DNA of 64,000 bases, from the NCBI GenBank assembly GCA_039720395.1, contig CM077824.1, positions 21,202,760 to 21,266,759 on the forward strand. The letters are read 5' to 3'. A model generated the notes under the pieces. That model did not search any database, was not told where the DNA came from, and was given only the letters and a program-made list of their open reading frames with translations. The stretch is from Liquidambar formosana. Taxonomy: Eukaryota; Streptophyta; Magnoliopsida; Saxifragales; Altingiaceae. This document shows, piece by piece, positions 33,896-45,811 of this stretch; positions within the stretch are counted from its first letter, which is position 1, and each line of letters opens with the position of its first letter. The translations under genes and the position numbers were made by a program.

Positions 33896-36253
33896 TGTAA
33901 CGACCCGAAATGGGGACCGTTAGTTATATAGTAAGAAAATCAATTTTAAAGCCAATTTTGGTGGATGTTTAATAAAAATAATTCTTTTGAAAACATTTTT
34001 AGAAAATCCGGCATGGTCCCGTTTGTAAATAGGACATACCAAGTTATCGACTAATCATAAAACCTGTAGAAAACCCATTTATAATCATTTCAACCATCCA
34101 CACACTATTCCAAAAATAAATAAAACTACAAGATGTATCGTAATCACATAGGTCTCATCCACATCTGCATCCACTACTTATCTTTTTATTACAGGCCACG
34201 AATTAAAATTAATACATGCCTAGGCTCAAAGCCGAAATAAAATACAATGATCTTCTATATGAATGCACGCATGTTGATGTGCTTCCCAACCCCAGGTCAA
34301 GCTCTATTTTGAAAATATGACCTGCAAGAAAAACTGTGGGGGTATGAGCTACACGCTCAGTAGGAAAACATTTTCCCAAAATAATCCAAGGTTTTAAAAA
34401 AACATAATTTATATACTTTTCCAAAGCCTTGCAAAACCATTGATTAGTTTGCAATATAATTTTTCGGTTAATAAAACTGATACAAGTATAACGAAATAAC
34501 TGCGGAAGTTACATGATTAAATACCAACACCCCTTTTTCTTTTTAAGGAGGTAAGAAATAACTCAAGTTATTTGTTATCAAAATCATCAATTTACAAATG
34601 AATTTAACCATCATTTTCTGATATCATATCACGGCCTTATAAGCCAATAACCAACATCCGCCATATCTGGCAACACCCCCTTTTCTTTTTAAGGAGGTAA
34701 GAAATAACTCAAGTTATTTGTTATCAAAATCATCATTTTACAAATGAATTTAACCATCATTTTCTGATATCATATCACGGCCTTATAAGCCAATAACCAA
34801 CATCCGCCATATCTGGCAATCCATAACATCAGTCTTTCAAACTGATAAATCCTCCCCAAGTCATGCGGGGCCCTCGCGCGCCGAATAAGAGGAAACACGA
34901 CAAGACATCCCTATCTGGGACCGCAGTAACCTCAAGAGGAAACACGGCAAGACATCCCTACATGGGACCGCAGTAACCTCTATTCGGGCACATAGCCCAG
35001 GACTAAAGGATAGGAAAACACGGCAAGACGTCCCGTTCCTTTGGGACCGCAGTAATCCTGTCTCCAGTAGCCCTTATCACCATATCACCATCACTTTTTC
35101 TTTTCATTTATTAATTTCCATAATTCTCACATAATCCGGAAAATTATATATAAATTTTCCAAAAACTACATGATAGGTTTGTACTTTGAAAACCATATAA
35201 AATAACTCCATAAATCATGGTAATCATTTCCCAACCATTTTCAATATAATGGTTTCAAAGCAGTTATATAAAAATGACCCCCAATATTCCAACCACACAA
35301 AATAGTCCAATAGGTTTAAAAACCAACCCATTTAAACCCTTAAACATATATGAGTTTCATAAATAACAAGAATATAACAAAAAGGGGGTATGTAAACCAA
35401 CCCATTGTACCCCAAATCATGTGAGGGTTTGAAATGTAACATGCATATGACCAAATAGGGTATAATACAAAACCCTAGATTTTCCAAAATTTATCAAAAC
35501 CCATAAAATATGACCACATGCATGATGTTTATGCAAAGCATGTCAAATACATGTATTTTTATATGATTTAAACCCAAAACCCCCATGCATCAATGGTTTA
35601 AGATGAGAAAATGCCCCTACCTCAAAAATAGAGTGAAGAAATCCAAATCCACAACCATACGTGTGTGGATCAGGCCAAAATACGCTAGATCCGAGCTTGT
35701 CGGCGTCGGATCGAGGCTACCGCGCTCCGGCGAGCCACCGTCGAGCCTCTCCCTTTTTCTCATTCTCTTCCTTTCTCTCTTTCTCTCTCGGCTGGGAAAG
35801 ATGGGAAGAACCCTCTAGAAGATGGGTTTATAAATGGGGTATAAGTGAGGGATATGATGGTCTTTTTACCCCATTAAAATCTAGCCCAAAAACTGAAATT
35901 CGTGCGTTATAGTCGGCTATAATGAGTTATAGTCGACTAAAACTCCCCAAATTAAGTATTCTAACATTCTGCCTGACAATATAGCCGACTATAAATCATT
36001 ATAGTCAGCTAAATTATTTAACATGCACAATAAGAGATTCTGCCTGATAATATAGCCGACTATAAGTCATTTCAGTCAACTAAATTACTCAGTATGCACA
36101 AGTAGAAATTCTGCCTAGCAATATAGTCGACTATAAGTCACTGTAGTCAACTATATTGTTCAACATACACAAAAAGAAGTGCTAGGCTCACGAAAACCTA
36201 CCTTAGCACATCCTAACCCAAAATTCTCATAAATCAAGCCTTGGGTCCTCACA
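33896..36253 (-). repeat. 5' LTR of the young element (2,358 bp)
   Basis: Same as 30,109-32,320 but 146 bp longer because of a tandem duplication at about 34,527-34,820 that begins at AACACCCC. The pairs of palindromes recur at 35,910-36,153. Confidence 0.9.
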
Positions 36254-36258
36254 CTGAG

Positions 36259-37385
36259 GTCGAACCAGAAGAAAGGAGAATAATTAGCAAAGATGATTGA
36301 AAAAACATTTTAAAAATTTGGTTTCTTGATTGTAGAGAATTAGTTTGATTGAAAACAATAATTTAAAAGCACTAAGGTTCAGAGGTCCACTCATAACAAG
36401 TATCAGATATTTGCTAACGACTCAATTTTATAACTCAACTGAGATTCATACGAAGGATGATCCCAGTCGGATGATTTAACAATTAATTTTATTCAAAACA
36501 ATTCTAAAAATATGGATTCATAAAATTGATTGATTTAATGCATGAGAAAACTAGTAATTTAATTCGCAAAGAATTTTAAGCATTCACCGTACTCGGAGTT
36601 AACGATAAATCAAATAATTATACAGAATAAATACTTTGTAAAATAATCAAAATCAATCAAAACTATGAAAACTTACATTAAATCCATGAAAGAGTCATTA
36701 AACAAATAACAAACATTTGTTGTGGCTTCAATTTTAGCCTTAGCAAAATGCTTAGCTATTCATGATAATTGAAAACTAGAAAACTCAAGAGAGGTAGAAG
36801 AAGAACAACAACAGAAGAAGGAGAGTAGAAGAGAAGTAATATAGGTACAGTCGCCTTTTCCTTTTTATGTGCTCTTAGGGTTTTTAAGAGAAGGATGAGA
36901 AAAATAAGGAAACAAATTGAGAATCCCCTTTTTTTCTAGCAAGGTCAACTTCTAACCCATTTTTGACCTACTAAACATCAAAATCATAAAATATTTGTGA
37001 AATACAATATTGTCGGGTTTCAAATTATCTTTCCAGGTACACTAATTTCGCATCAATTGGACTTCAGAGTCAAAAGATATGGCTTCAAACTTCCTTTTTA
37101 GTATTCTTTCCAACTTTGGAGTTGCCAATTCCTTTGCTAAATCTTATAAAATTAATGCACTTCATCCTTACAAAGCTTCCATATAGTTCCAAATAAATAA
37201 AGAATCCTTGACAATAGGAATTGGCTTCCTACAAAAATAAAACACGCATTAATACACCACTTTAAGTATAAGAACATGTATCAAGAAATCTCATGTATAA
37301 TGCATAAAATGTGGAACTAAGTGCAAAATAAATGTAATAATGCCTACTAAAAGTATGATATTAATGCAATTTTAAGTTATTATCA
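36259..37385 (-). repeat. Larger part of the TTGTT-flanked solo LTR
   Basis: This DNA resumes after the CTGAG duplication of the nested element. It has no coding domain. Copy A has nothing corresponding, confirming it arrived with the solo LTR. Confidence 0.6.
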
Positions 37386-37745
37386 TTGTTCAAATTAAAT
37401 TTTGATGGTATGTGTAACCATAGAAGGAAAAAGGCTTTGAGTGAGTATGCTATTAGAGATGTAGATGTTGTTGTAATGATGACTTCTTTTGATCTGAGAA
37501 ATGCATTGGTTCTCACTGTAGGATGTACTGCATTGAGAAATGGTTTAATTAAAGCGTGGAATTGGCTGCAAATTGAGAGAGATTCTTGAGTACTCATCAA
37601 AGTTATTTGTAGGATGTATAATTATCATTGGAGCATATTCAATCTTGAAGAAATAGCAGTTAGACATGTTTATAGGCAAACTAATAAAGTGATTGATTGT
37701 ATTACTAATATGGGTTATCATTATCAAGGTATTGTAATGTGGGAA
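37386..37745 (+). pseudogene. LINE-type RNase H-like pseudogene, 3' part (copy B)
   Basis: FKLNFDGMCNHRRK with the first catalytic Asp, ALVLTVGCTALRNGLIKAWN, a stop after QIERDS, then EEIAVRHVYRQTNKVIDCITNM in another frame. It continues 29,530-30,040 and parallels 1,560-1,960. Confidence 0.7.
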
Positions 37746-38720
37746 TTTAAAGGAGTTTTCCTAGAAAAAAAAAATGAAAATTCTTCCTTCATAAATTATA
37801 TTTTACATGGAATTCAAATTTCACTCCAATCAGCTTTATCACTTCCAAGTTTGGCAGCCTAACATAGACCTGGTATCATCATCGGTTCAATTTCGTGTGA
37901 AGTTTTGATGCTATAGGATTTACTGACTAGTTAACCGATCAGATGATGGAAGAACATCAGTTATATATCGGCAGTTCAAAGTTCCAAAATCCATCAAAGC
38001 CATCCTGTTGTAAGGGTCTCAGCGGCCATGTTTTTTTTTTTTTTTTTTTTTTTTGGAGTGCAAATAGTGTAAATGGAGAGTTTGAGCTGCATAGAATACA
38101 TATGCAGGTTTAGTATTCATTTCATTTCCAAACAAAGAGAGGACATAAGCCAATTACAAGTTGTGCCAAACAATTGTCCACCCAGAGTTGAACCTCAAAT
38201 TTGCCAACCATAATTATGAATTAATTAGACCATTGCCAAAATACAAAAAGTAAAATAAAATAAAATATTATGAATTAGACATCTTGAGAGAGAGAGAGAG
38301 GGAGAGAGAGAGGGAGGATGGTTCCTATCTAACCAACGTACACCCAGTTGTCTTCTAGCCTGGAAAAGGTACACGCACAGGATGACTATAAGTATTATAG
38401 GATTTTATGGTGTCTGTTTTTAAGGAAACACGTTCATGGCAATAAGGAATTGAATAGCATAAGTCATTGTAATTGGTTAGCAGTTACTTTGTACAATTTA
38501 CCTTAATTGGTCACCTCTTCCACACCGTACAAGTAAATATGATGAAAGGAGAGTCACCATTCTATTTAATTACTTGAAAATTTAATCATAGAGTTTAATT
38601 TGAAAGTAGCAGCAACCATGTACAAAAATAAAAATAAACAAAAGTCTAACTTGTTTAAAAAGAACAGAAGAATTTAACATATTTTATCTGACAAAAACTA
38701 TATACTTATATATATCTATA
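37746..38720. other. Non-coding spacer, copy B
   Basis: Collinear with 1,961-2,845. Poly-T at 38,031-38,054 and an AG tract at 38,287-38,314. No genes. Confidence 0.55.
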
Positions 38721-39280
38721 TCTATACTGCCTATAAAAAGCTCAATGTCAAAAAACTTTTGATTGACCAATATACTCTTATTTTATATTTTAAATACATC
38801 ATTACCCTTATACATGGTACATTGATTGGAGGAGGAAATAAGAATATAAAATATAAAATACATAAAGAGGAAATAAGAATATAAAACACATAAATATAAA
38901 TAGGAATTCAAAGTATACTATAATTTTAGCCTTATATGGTACAATGATTGGAATAGAAAATAAGAATATAAAATACATAAATATAAATAGGAATTCAAAT
39001 TATACTATAATTTGTATACTTCAATTCGCAAAACCACATAAATAGGAAATTAAATTCGTATAAAACCTTAAACTTTAACATATATCATTTAAATAATTTT
39101 GAATTCTACTTTTTCTATTAATAGCGAGATTCTGAATTCTTCTTTATCTATTAACAACGTCTTCTACCTTATTTGATAAGTGTTTCTCTACAAAACATGA
39201 TAACTTTTTCTCAGAACCAAAAAAAAAAAAAAAAAAAAAAAAACAAAAAACCACGCACAACGCACGTGTGCACCAACTAG
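38721..39280 (+). mobile_element. Helitron 2 (560 bp)
   Basis: TCTATACTGCCTATAAAA at the 5' end after A; CTAG at 39,277-39,280 before T; the subterminal GC-rich CGCACAACGCACGTG is the same family as Helitron 1. Copy A shows the uninterrupted site near 2,845, direct proof of the insertion and its boundaries. It carries no genes. Confidence 0.88.
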
Positions 39281-39757
39281 TATAGCTAGATAGATAGATA
39301 GAGAGATAGATAGATATAGATATAGATATATACAAATTAATGAGTTTCGTGTATAGTGCAAGACTAAGCCCTCGAAATTATTTCAAGCATGTATGGCGTG
39401 TCATTTTGGCACCCAACTAATACCATGATCTCGCTGTTAACAAATTAATTTGCAAGCTAGGTTGCAAACAAGAGTTGTGAACTTTATGCATTTCTCTAAA
39501 AAATTAGTAAGTGGTCCTCGATCTTTTCAATGTTCAAAAGGTAGAAGAGTCTCACAAAGCATATTTAATTCATTATTGAGCCCTACAAACAGGTAGAAAA
39601 ACATAGAATTCATATATTGCAACATAAACCATGCCCTAATATTGACCAAAATAGTAAATTTTGCCCGCATCAAGGACTGTGACTTACATCTTAAGCTGGA
39701 ACATGCAGGGAGGTTAATATGCAAGATCGCCACACCATGGTCGTCATACTTAGTAGT

Positions 39758-39875
39758 ATCAAATGACACCAGGAGTTCCCCCAAACACTTCAGTAGGGAC
39801 TAGGGAGGGTCTATAAATAGATCAAGTCCCCAATGAAGTGGTCAGGGAAACTCTAGGGGACACTTGATGCATGTG
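39758..39875 (-). ncRNA. MIR395: MIR395 precursor (minus strand, copy B)
   Basis: The mature 21-mer is on the minus strand at 39,793 to 39,773, identical to the copy A sequence, with the star arm TTTCCCTGACCACTTCATTG at about 39,853 to 39,832. The loop is about 30 bp shorter than in copy A because TATAGACTATT...TTGAAA is missing. The TATA box at 39,949-39,957 is conserved. It probably remains functional. Confidence 0.92.
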
Positions 39876-39948
39876 TCTCATATATATTACTCCAATTTAC
39901 TATACTTGTTTCAGTTTCTTGGTAAGGTAATATTGCTTACTAATCCCT

Positions 39949-39957
39949 CTATTTATA
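39949..39957 (-). promoter_or_regulatory. TATA box of copy B MIR395
   Basis: The minus strand reads CACTATAAATAG, unchanged from copy A, about 75 bp upstream of the hairpin. Confidence 0.7.
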
Positions 39958-40302
39958 GTGAGTTCCCCTCTTTGCATTTAGTCGTAAATGTTGGCCTGGA
40001 GACATCCTTAGCTTCAAGGGAAGACCAAGAAATCTGAGGGAATAAAGCTGTGGGCATTGAACCTGGACGCAACTGTGGTTTAGATGAAAGATTGAGAATA
40101 ATAGCGAGATGGGTGGCCATACACCATTTACCTAGCTTTTGTTACTCTGTCCTCTCTCCTTCCCCTTTCTTTTTCAGCTTTATCTTGATATGGATACAAA
40201 GCTGCTCTTAACTAGAAAGTAATAGTTACACCCAGTTGCAATTGCGAAAACGTATTCATATGTAATCTTGGTGCGCATGGGTCTTCTGGGAATAAGTCAT
40301 AC

Positions 40303-40560
40303 ACTCTTCGCCAAGTTGAGCACCGGCCACTGGCAATAAGTACCCAGCCCATACATATTTTTGACCATCCATCAAATACGACAAAAACAACCTAAATCCA
40401 TCCATATATGCACGTTATATAGAGATTAATTAATTATCAATATATATTGGCCGGTTATCTATAAACTGATTAAGCTGGTTTTCAGCCACCTTAGAGGAAT
40501 TCTTAAACGAATATTGCACTGAGGCATGAACATATCTATGCTTCTAATACGCAATTACTA
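40303..40560. other. Block present only in copy B
   Basis: Between AATAAGTCAT and ACTAGCTTTTG copy B has about 260 bp absent from copy A (near 3,860). No transposon ends were recognised, so it may be an insertion in B or a deletion in A. Confidence 0.5.
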
Positions 40561-40839
40561 ACTAGCTTTTGTGTCCATTGAAAAAGGATGAAAAGGATAG
40601 GCCTCAGATATGAAAGAGTAGAGGACAGTCAGAGAGCTTATGGCCACTCACCGCAATTTTATTCTCTACCCTTTATCTGACCCACAATCCTGACCAGATT
40701 CAAGATCTGCAATTCATTTACTTGAATTTCTGCCTTGTCAACCAAACTGTCCAGCCCCAAGGCAGTCACTACTTGACGCAAAAAACCTTCACTATAAATG
40801 GTAGGTTTGGTGTGTGATTCCTTATGGAGCAACTAAAAC

Positions 40840-40905
40840 GAGGGACAGTCAGTTGTCCTCTAGAGTTCCTTCAAACACTTCACTAGGACCTTTAACTAAG
40901 GCTGT
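40840..40905 (+). pseudogene. MIR395 remnant without mature arm (copy B)
   Basis: The 5' arm GAGTTCCTTCAAACACTTCAC (40,864 onward) and its flank AGGGACAGTCAGTTG are kept, but right after AACTAAGG the sequence jumps to DNA that lies 400 bp further on in copy A (4,619). The loop and the whole mature arm are gone, so no miR395 can be made. The TATA box has also changed to TATAAATGG. Confidence 0.88.
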
Positions 40906-41520
40906 CATGACGTATTTAACAAACAAAATTTTAGTAATTTTCTATGATTATTTATGTTAATTGTTATTTTGATGCAATATATATAAAAAATATTTTAGGC
41001 CTTCATTCTGGTGGTAGAAGTGGACCAAAGCCATAAATTAATGTAGTAATCATTTTCTAGATAGGGTTTTCCATACTCATGTAGATCACCTTTTGTGGCG
41101 GGGCATTTTAAAGTGAGTTTTTCAATTTTCCAAAAATTTATTAGCTCCATATACCTTAATTACATCTCATAATTCCAAACAACTCAATGGAAGAATTTCT
41201 GGTTTATTATAAATATCAAATTAAAACCATTCCTAGTAGCAAAAAATCAACTTTTCACCTCCTTAGCTCTCACGCACAAGCATATATATGTCAACCTTCA
41301 GTTTGTAAAACCAAAAGACACAAATTAAAGCTTCATATAGGCGCACTTATACAATAAAACACAATGAGTATTGATAAGTATTATTAGCTCCACTTACAGG
41401 TTTTGTTTCGTGTGCCAACCACTTCCGCAGCTCTCACCGAACCCCATGCCTCTCTCATATGTTAGGGGCTGAGGGTGGTCATTAAGGATGCTTGATTTGT
41501 TGAATATGAGAAAGCAATTA

Positions 41521-41990
41521 TTGATTATTATTAATTGTCCAAGTGGTACAAGAAAGTGGAAGATCAGAGTGGTTTGGCAAGAGTGGATCGAGGACATTGT
41601 TCGCACGGGGTGTCTGATTTTTGGCTTCCATAGGTGGTTTAATTCCTTTTTTTTTTTTCTTTTATTTTGTAAATTGTATATGTTTATTTCTTAAATTTTT
41701 AATGATTAATCTTTTTTATTTTTTTTAATAATGATTAGTGTTATTTTGATTTATTAACAGTGCATTTGGGACACCTTTGACAAAGTTACTATGAAACTAT
41801 GAAATGCAAACCTGACTTAGCTCAGAAATGTTCACTATTCTTTCCCCTTTTTTTGGTAGAAAAAAACTACGGTAGATGCTCAAAAGTAGATGCACCACCT
41901 ATAAGTCTCTATCACAAATCTCCAAAACGTCTACATTTTCTGAATATTATGACCTAGCTTGGGCAAAAATGTTTAATAATGCCTAGTTAG
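41521..41990. other. Second block present only in copy B
   Basis: About 470 bp interrupt AAAGCAATTAGGTTCAATT of copy A (near 5,135). A short TTA repeat at the borders could be a target duplication, but I see no clear terminal repeats. Confidence 0.4.
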
Positions 41991-42465
41991 GTTCAATTTG
42001 TCTGTGAATTAGTTACATTCCATATTTGGTTTTCAACCAACTACTTTGCAATCTTTATTAGGATGGCATATTTTCCAAGGAATATTCATGCTTGTTTTGG
42101 AACCAACATAAGAGATTAACCTTCAATATGAATGTGATTTCAAGTTCGTGCATGCATGGGCTTTTCTAAATCCCTCATGCAACCTCTAGGAGCCATGGTT
42201 AGTCGTACGTCTAAAGGAACTTACCTCTTCTCATATCTCCAATTTTGCAAGTACCTCAACTACAAACTATACAAATGTGTTTAAACCTCCTAACTGTAAA
42301 ACCAGTATCATCCAGCTTCACTATACAAGGTTGCCTGCAACATGGGCACTGCTGCAGTGGACTTACTGACCATTCACCCAAAAAGTGACAGCCTTTCGGC
42401 CGATATGTGGCTGGCTAATTGGCCACCATAAACCATATATATCCCTATCAAGGTAAACATACACA

Positions 42466-44397
42466 TCTAAACTACCTATAAAAAAGTGAATCCTATAAAA
42501 ACTTTTGATTCTCTAAAATACCCTTATTTTAAAATGTAATGACATCAATATCTTCAAGTAATCCAAAAGACAAAAAGAAAAAGATACATCATTAATTAAA
42601 TCATGGAAAAACCTACTCTAATTAGAATTCTATAATCCTATTTCATTAACCCATACGTTTCCTTCCTCATTAACTCATTCGTTTTTTACAGCAAAAAATA
42701 ATAAGAAAAACTCATATATTTCTCCATCTTCGTCCCCCATCATGTATCCCTTTAGTATCCCTATGCCAACCCTATGAATTTTACATTCATCTTCGATCTC
42801 TTATTCTTAACTAGAGATTGAAAATCTCACATCAAAGGTATAGTTTTCTTTATTTATTTATTTTAGCAGTATATGAAGGAACGTAAGTTTTGGTTTTGAC
42901 TAAAACCCTAACGTATAAATAGTAGAAAAAGAAACAATATCTTCTACCTTCTTTGTGCCTGGTATGACTCCGTCTTCTACCTTTTTCTTTCTTTGTCTGC
43001 TTGGTACGTTTTTTTTTCAACAAACAATGCTCATATACAAATTTTATGTGATTTATTTTTTCTTTGCTTAAACTTTGCAATCTCTGCTTCAATTTTAACA
43101 AAACAAAACCCAAATGAAAAAGAAAAAAGAAAAAAAGAAGCCATGAACATAGAGAAAAAATTGAAGAGGAGAAAAAAAAAATCAAAACCTCAACACAGTA
43201 AAAAAAAAAAAAAAAAAAGAAGTGAAAGACCGAGTGAGATACTTGGATTAATTTCACTTTAAAAACAAAATATACCAAATCCAAATCAGCTTCATCGAAA
43301 AACTTCAAAACTTCAGTAATCAAAAACCTAAATAAATAAAAACACGAAGCTGTGAAGGAAAAAAGTTGAGAAAAAGAGAAAAGAAAATAGTCAATGGGGA
43401 AAAAGGGTAAAATAAATATTTATCAGAAGAAGTCATCTACATCCATCACAAACTTAAATCTTGACCCAACAAAAAAAAAAAAAAAAAAAAGAAATCCATT
43501 GAGGAACAAAAAAATAGAAAAGGCCCATATAAAATTTCACAGTTTACTTGAAAAAAAAAAAAAATTAAGTGGAGAGATAAAGAGGAATCATTGTTAAAAA
43601 AAAAAAAATCAAAATCAAAATAAAAGAAATAAAATTTAAATTATTTCTAAACTTTTGATTGATAATTATACCCTTATTTAAAGATAGTCTACATGAAGAT
43701 TTGAGATAAATATAGTTTATAAGTATTAATCTTTATCTATAATCAAACAATAAAATCTTAAAACAAATGAAAACACAATAGAATCCTAAAACAAATAAAG
43801 ATGCAATATTTAATAATACATTCTCATGTCAAGCAAATTGAAAAAAAAAAGAGTATATATAAATATATTATATATCCAATGTAAGGCTAATATATTTCTT
43901 AAGTCAGTGATGGAAGAATTAATAATTTAGTGGCCAATAGTTTGGCATGCTTTGCTAAGGTGATTGATGATTTGTATTTTTTGTTAGAAAAGGTCCCACA
44001 ATTTTCTTTTTATAGGAAAACAATACAAAGTATAAAGTTTGAAACCAATTTGAACTAGCATGTATATACACACCAACTAGAAACCCTCTCTCGGTCCTTG
44101 TTTTTTTCCACATATATGGAGCCATTCTTCTATGGTATTTTTTTTTATAATTACATTTATCTTTATGCACTACACTCACATTTGTATATATATACACTTC
44201 TTATATTTAATTTTGATGGGTAATCATGATATACTTTTATGTATTTTTATTGACTTTTCATGTGTTGATGTTAACAATTGAAAGACCAAAATATAATTGT
44301 ATTAATTTTTTTACAAATAAGATATTTTGATTTTGATTTTTTTTAAAAAAATTCGTCACATAAAAATTCACATGCAACGCACGTGTACTTTTGCTAG
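42466..44397 (+). mobile_element. Helitron 3 (1,932 bp)
   Basis: 5' end TCTAAACTACCTATAAAA after A; 3' end CTAG at 44,394-44,397 before T; hairpin CACATGC-AAC-GCACGTG with one mismatch nine bases upstream. Same family as Helitrons 1 and 2. The long ORFs inside are poly-A/T-derived (Lys- or Phe-rich) and have no domain. Confidence 0.83.
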
Positions 44398-45584
44398 TAT
44401 ATATAAATACAAGAAGTTACTCAATGAGGCCTAAACTATATATATAGAGATATGAGGCAGAAGGTGACGGACCAAAGGAGAGATGACGAAAGCAAAGCCA
44501 CCAGAGGATATGTCGAAGGACAAAAGCTGAGGCATGTCATCGTTGAACTCTGTCTCCACTCCGCAATATCGCGATTCGCTCTTATCCCCTAATTAACCTC
44601 TCTCCCAGCGGCATTTTCCACATTTTGTAATTTGCTTACACTCACTCTTTGTTATCGAGAGGGAGAAAATCTATGTGTAATGACTGGAGAGAGAGTTTTT
44701 GCTTTCTCAGAGTTATAGATGAAGGAGGGTTTTATTAGGGTTTTTCTATTCAAACATGAGATATCGGGACTATAATATGCTGTAAAGTTTCGTTGGCTAC
44801 GGTTTAGGGCAAGTGTTTTCACAATTGCACTAGACCCAGGCAGCAACTAACAAGCATAGAAGGCTGTCAAATGGGCGGGTTGAACCCGGACCAACACAGC
44901 AACACCGTTCTAAATTCCCAACCCGGCCAGCTACGGAGTATTTCCTCGAGTACAACCTTACAACTTGGGCGACTTGGATTGAGTTGCTGAATTTTAACGA
45001 AAGGCCCAACCCTCGGATTTGAAACACTTCTCCACAAACCAGTTGAATAACTTTCGATTGGGGGTTTGCTCATCCCAAGCTTGATTACAATCGGACTTTT
45101 TCCTCCTTCCTTTTTATTTTTTATTTTTTCTATTTTTTAAACAAGCATCAAACATGCTGTTGGGATACCTTGTTTATGTGAACTTCCTCATTTGTGTTTT
45201 TTTGTGTGTATATTCTTTATGTGTGCAAGCAAAAAAAAAAAAAAAAAAAAAAAATCTTATGTGTGCTAGAGAACCTTTTTTTTTTTTTTGGATTAATGAT
45301 CAAGGGTTTTCCGAACCAGGTAAAACCTTACTTTCTTACATTTTCCTCGCTTAAGTCATCATATGTTTCTGTAACAAGCACAACACCAATGAGAGGATTG
45401 ATTATTGGGCAAAGTGGGTTTGGGTCATCAGCATACATCTAATTTGATTTTGAAAGAAAATCAACATTATCCTCATTTGCACAACGTAATTTTACACAGA
45501 CGATAAAGAAACAACCTGAGAAATTATAGATAAACAAACATGGAGTGATTCCTTTAATTTCTTTGTTACGGGCTATCCGAATTA
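44398..45584. other. Intergenic DNA
   Basis: No recognisable gene. A run of about 25 A lies at 45,231-45,254, and moderately GC-rich unique DNA at 44,480-45,080 without a supported ORF. Confidence 0.5.
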
Positions 45585-45790
45585 GGGATGGCAATTTCGC
45601 CCTGATCCATAGGGTCCCGACTCGATCCATACCCGAATGGGCGGGTATTTTTTTTAATTTTTTTTTTCAGGTATTGGGTTGGGTATGGGTATAAATTTAA
45701 AAAAAAAAAAAAAAAAAAATCGGGTACGGGTCGGGCATGGACCCCAACAGGAAAAACCCGAAGACCCGATGTTTTTATAAAATATATAAT
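45585..45790. mobile_element. Possible hAT-type terminal fragment
   Basis: AGGGATGGCAATTTCGCCC followed by repeated CGGGT/ACCCG words (GGGCGGGTA, CGGGTACGGGTCGGG, ACCCGAAGACCCG) resembles the ends of plant hAT derivatives starting TAGGGATGGCAAT. The partner end was not found. Weak. Confidence 0.3.
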
Positions 45791-45811
45791 ATTATATATA
45801 TATATGTATAT

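Larger units (their letters stand above)
30109..36253 (-). mobile_element. Young non-autonomous LTR retrotransposon, 6,145 bp
   Basis: Two nearly identical LTRs (30,109-32,320 and 33,896-36,253) and a perfect CTGAG duplication (30,104-30,108; 36,254-36,258) define it. The primer-binding site and polypurine tract show minus orientation, so the right LTR is the 5' LTR. The 1.6-kb interior has no gag or pol domain. The LTR ends TGTGAGGACCC and GGGTCGTTACA and the AGGAGGGGGGAT tract suggest the Ty3/gypsy group (inference). High LTR identity implies recent insertion, and mobility must come from another element. Confidence 0.9.
30041..37385 (-). mobile_element. Solo LTR with nested LTR element
   Basis: TTGTT flanks it at 30,036-30,040 and 37,386-37,390; copy A has the intact site TATCGTTGTTCAAATT near 1,555. 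The ends are TGCTGCG... and ...TATCA, so TG to CA. Without the nested element it is about 1.2 kb. On the minus strand it begins TGATAATAACTTAAAATTGC, resembling gypsy-type LTR starts I remember, so minus is the likelier orientation. No internal region is present. Confidence 0.7.
28432..42260. repeat. Segmental duplication, copy B
   Basis: Collinear with 1-5,405. Differences are a nested LTR insertion (30,041-37,385), Helitron 2 (38,721-39,280), extra blocks at about 40,303-40,560 and 41,521-41,990, and a roughly 400-bp loss in the second MIR395. Homology ends near 42,260, about 200 bp before Helitron 3. Confidence 0.88.

Noticed and set aside
30032..37390. 9-10 bp target duplication (Mutator-type) for the 30,041-37,385 insertion
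   Set aside because: TATCGTTGTT and TATCATTGTT look like a 10-bp duplication, but TG/CA ends with a perfect 5-bp TTGTT fit a solo LTR better and copy A's site agrees.
42850..43323. Longest minus ORF (157 codons) in Helitron 3
   Set aside because: It is built from poly-A/T runs (Phe- and Lys-rich) with no domain, and overlaps a similar ORF on the other strand.
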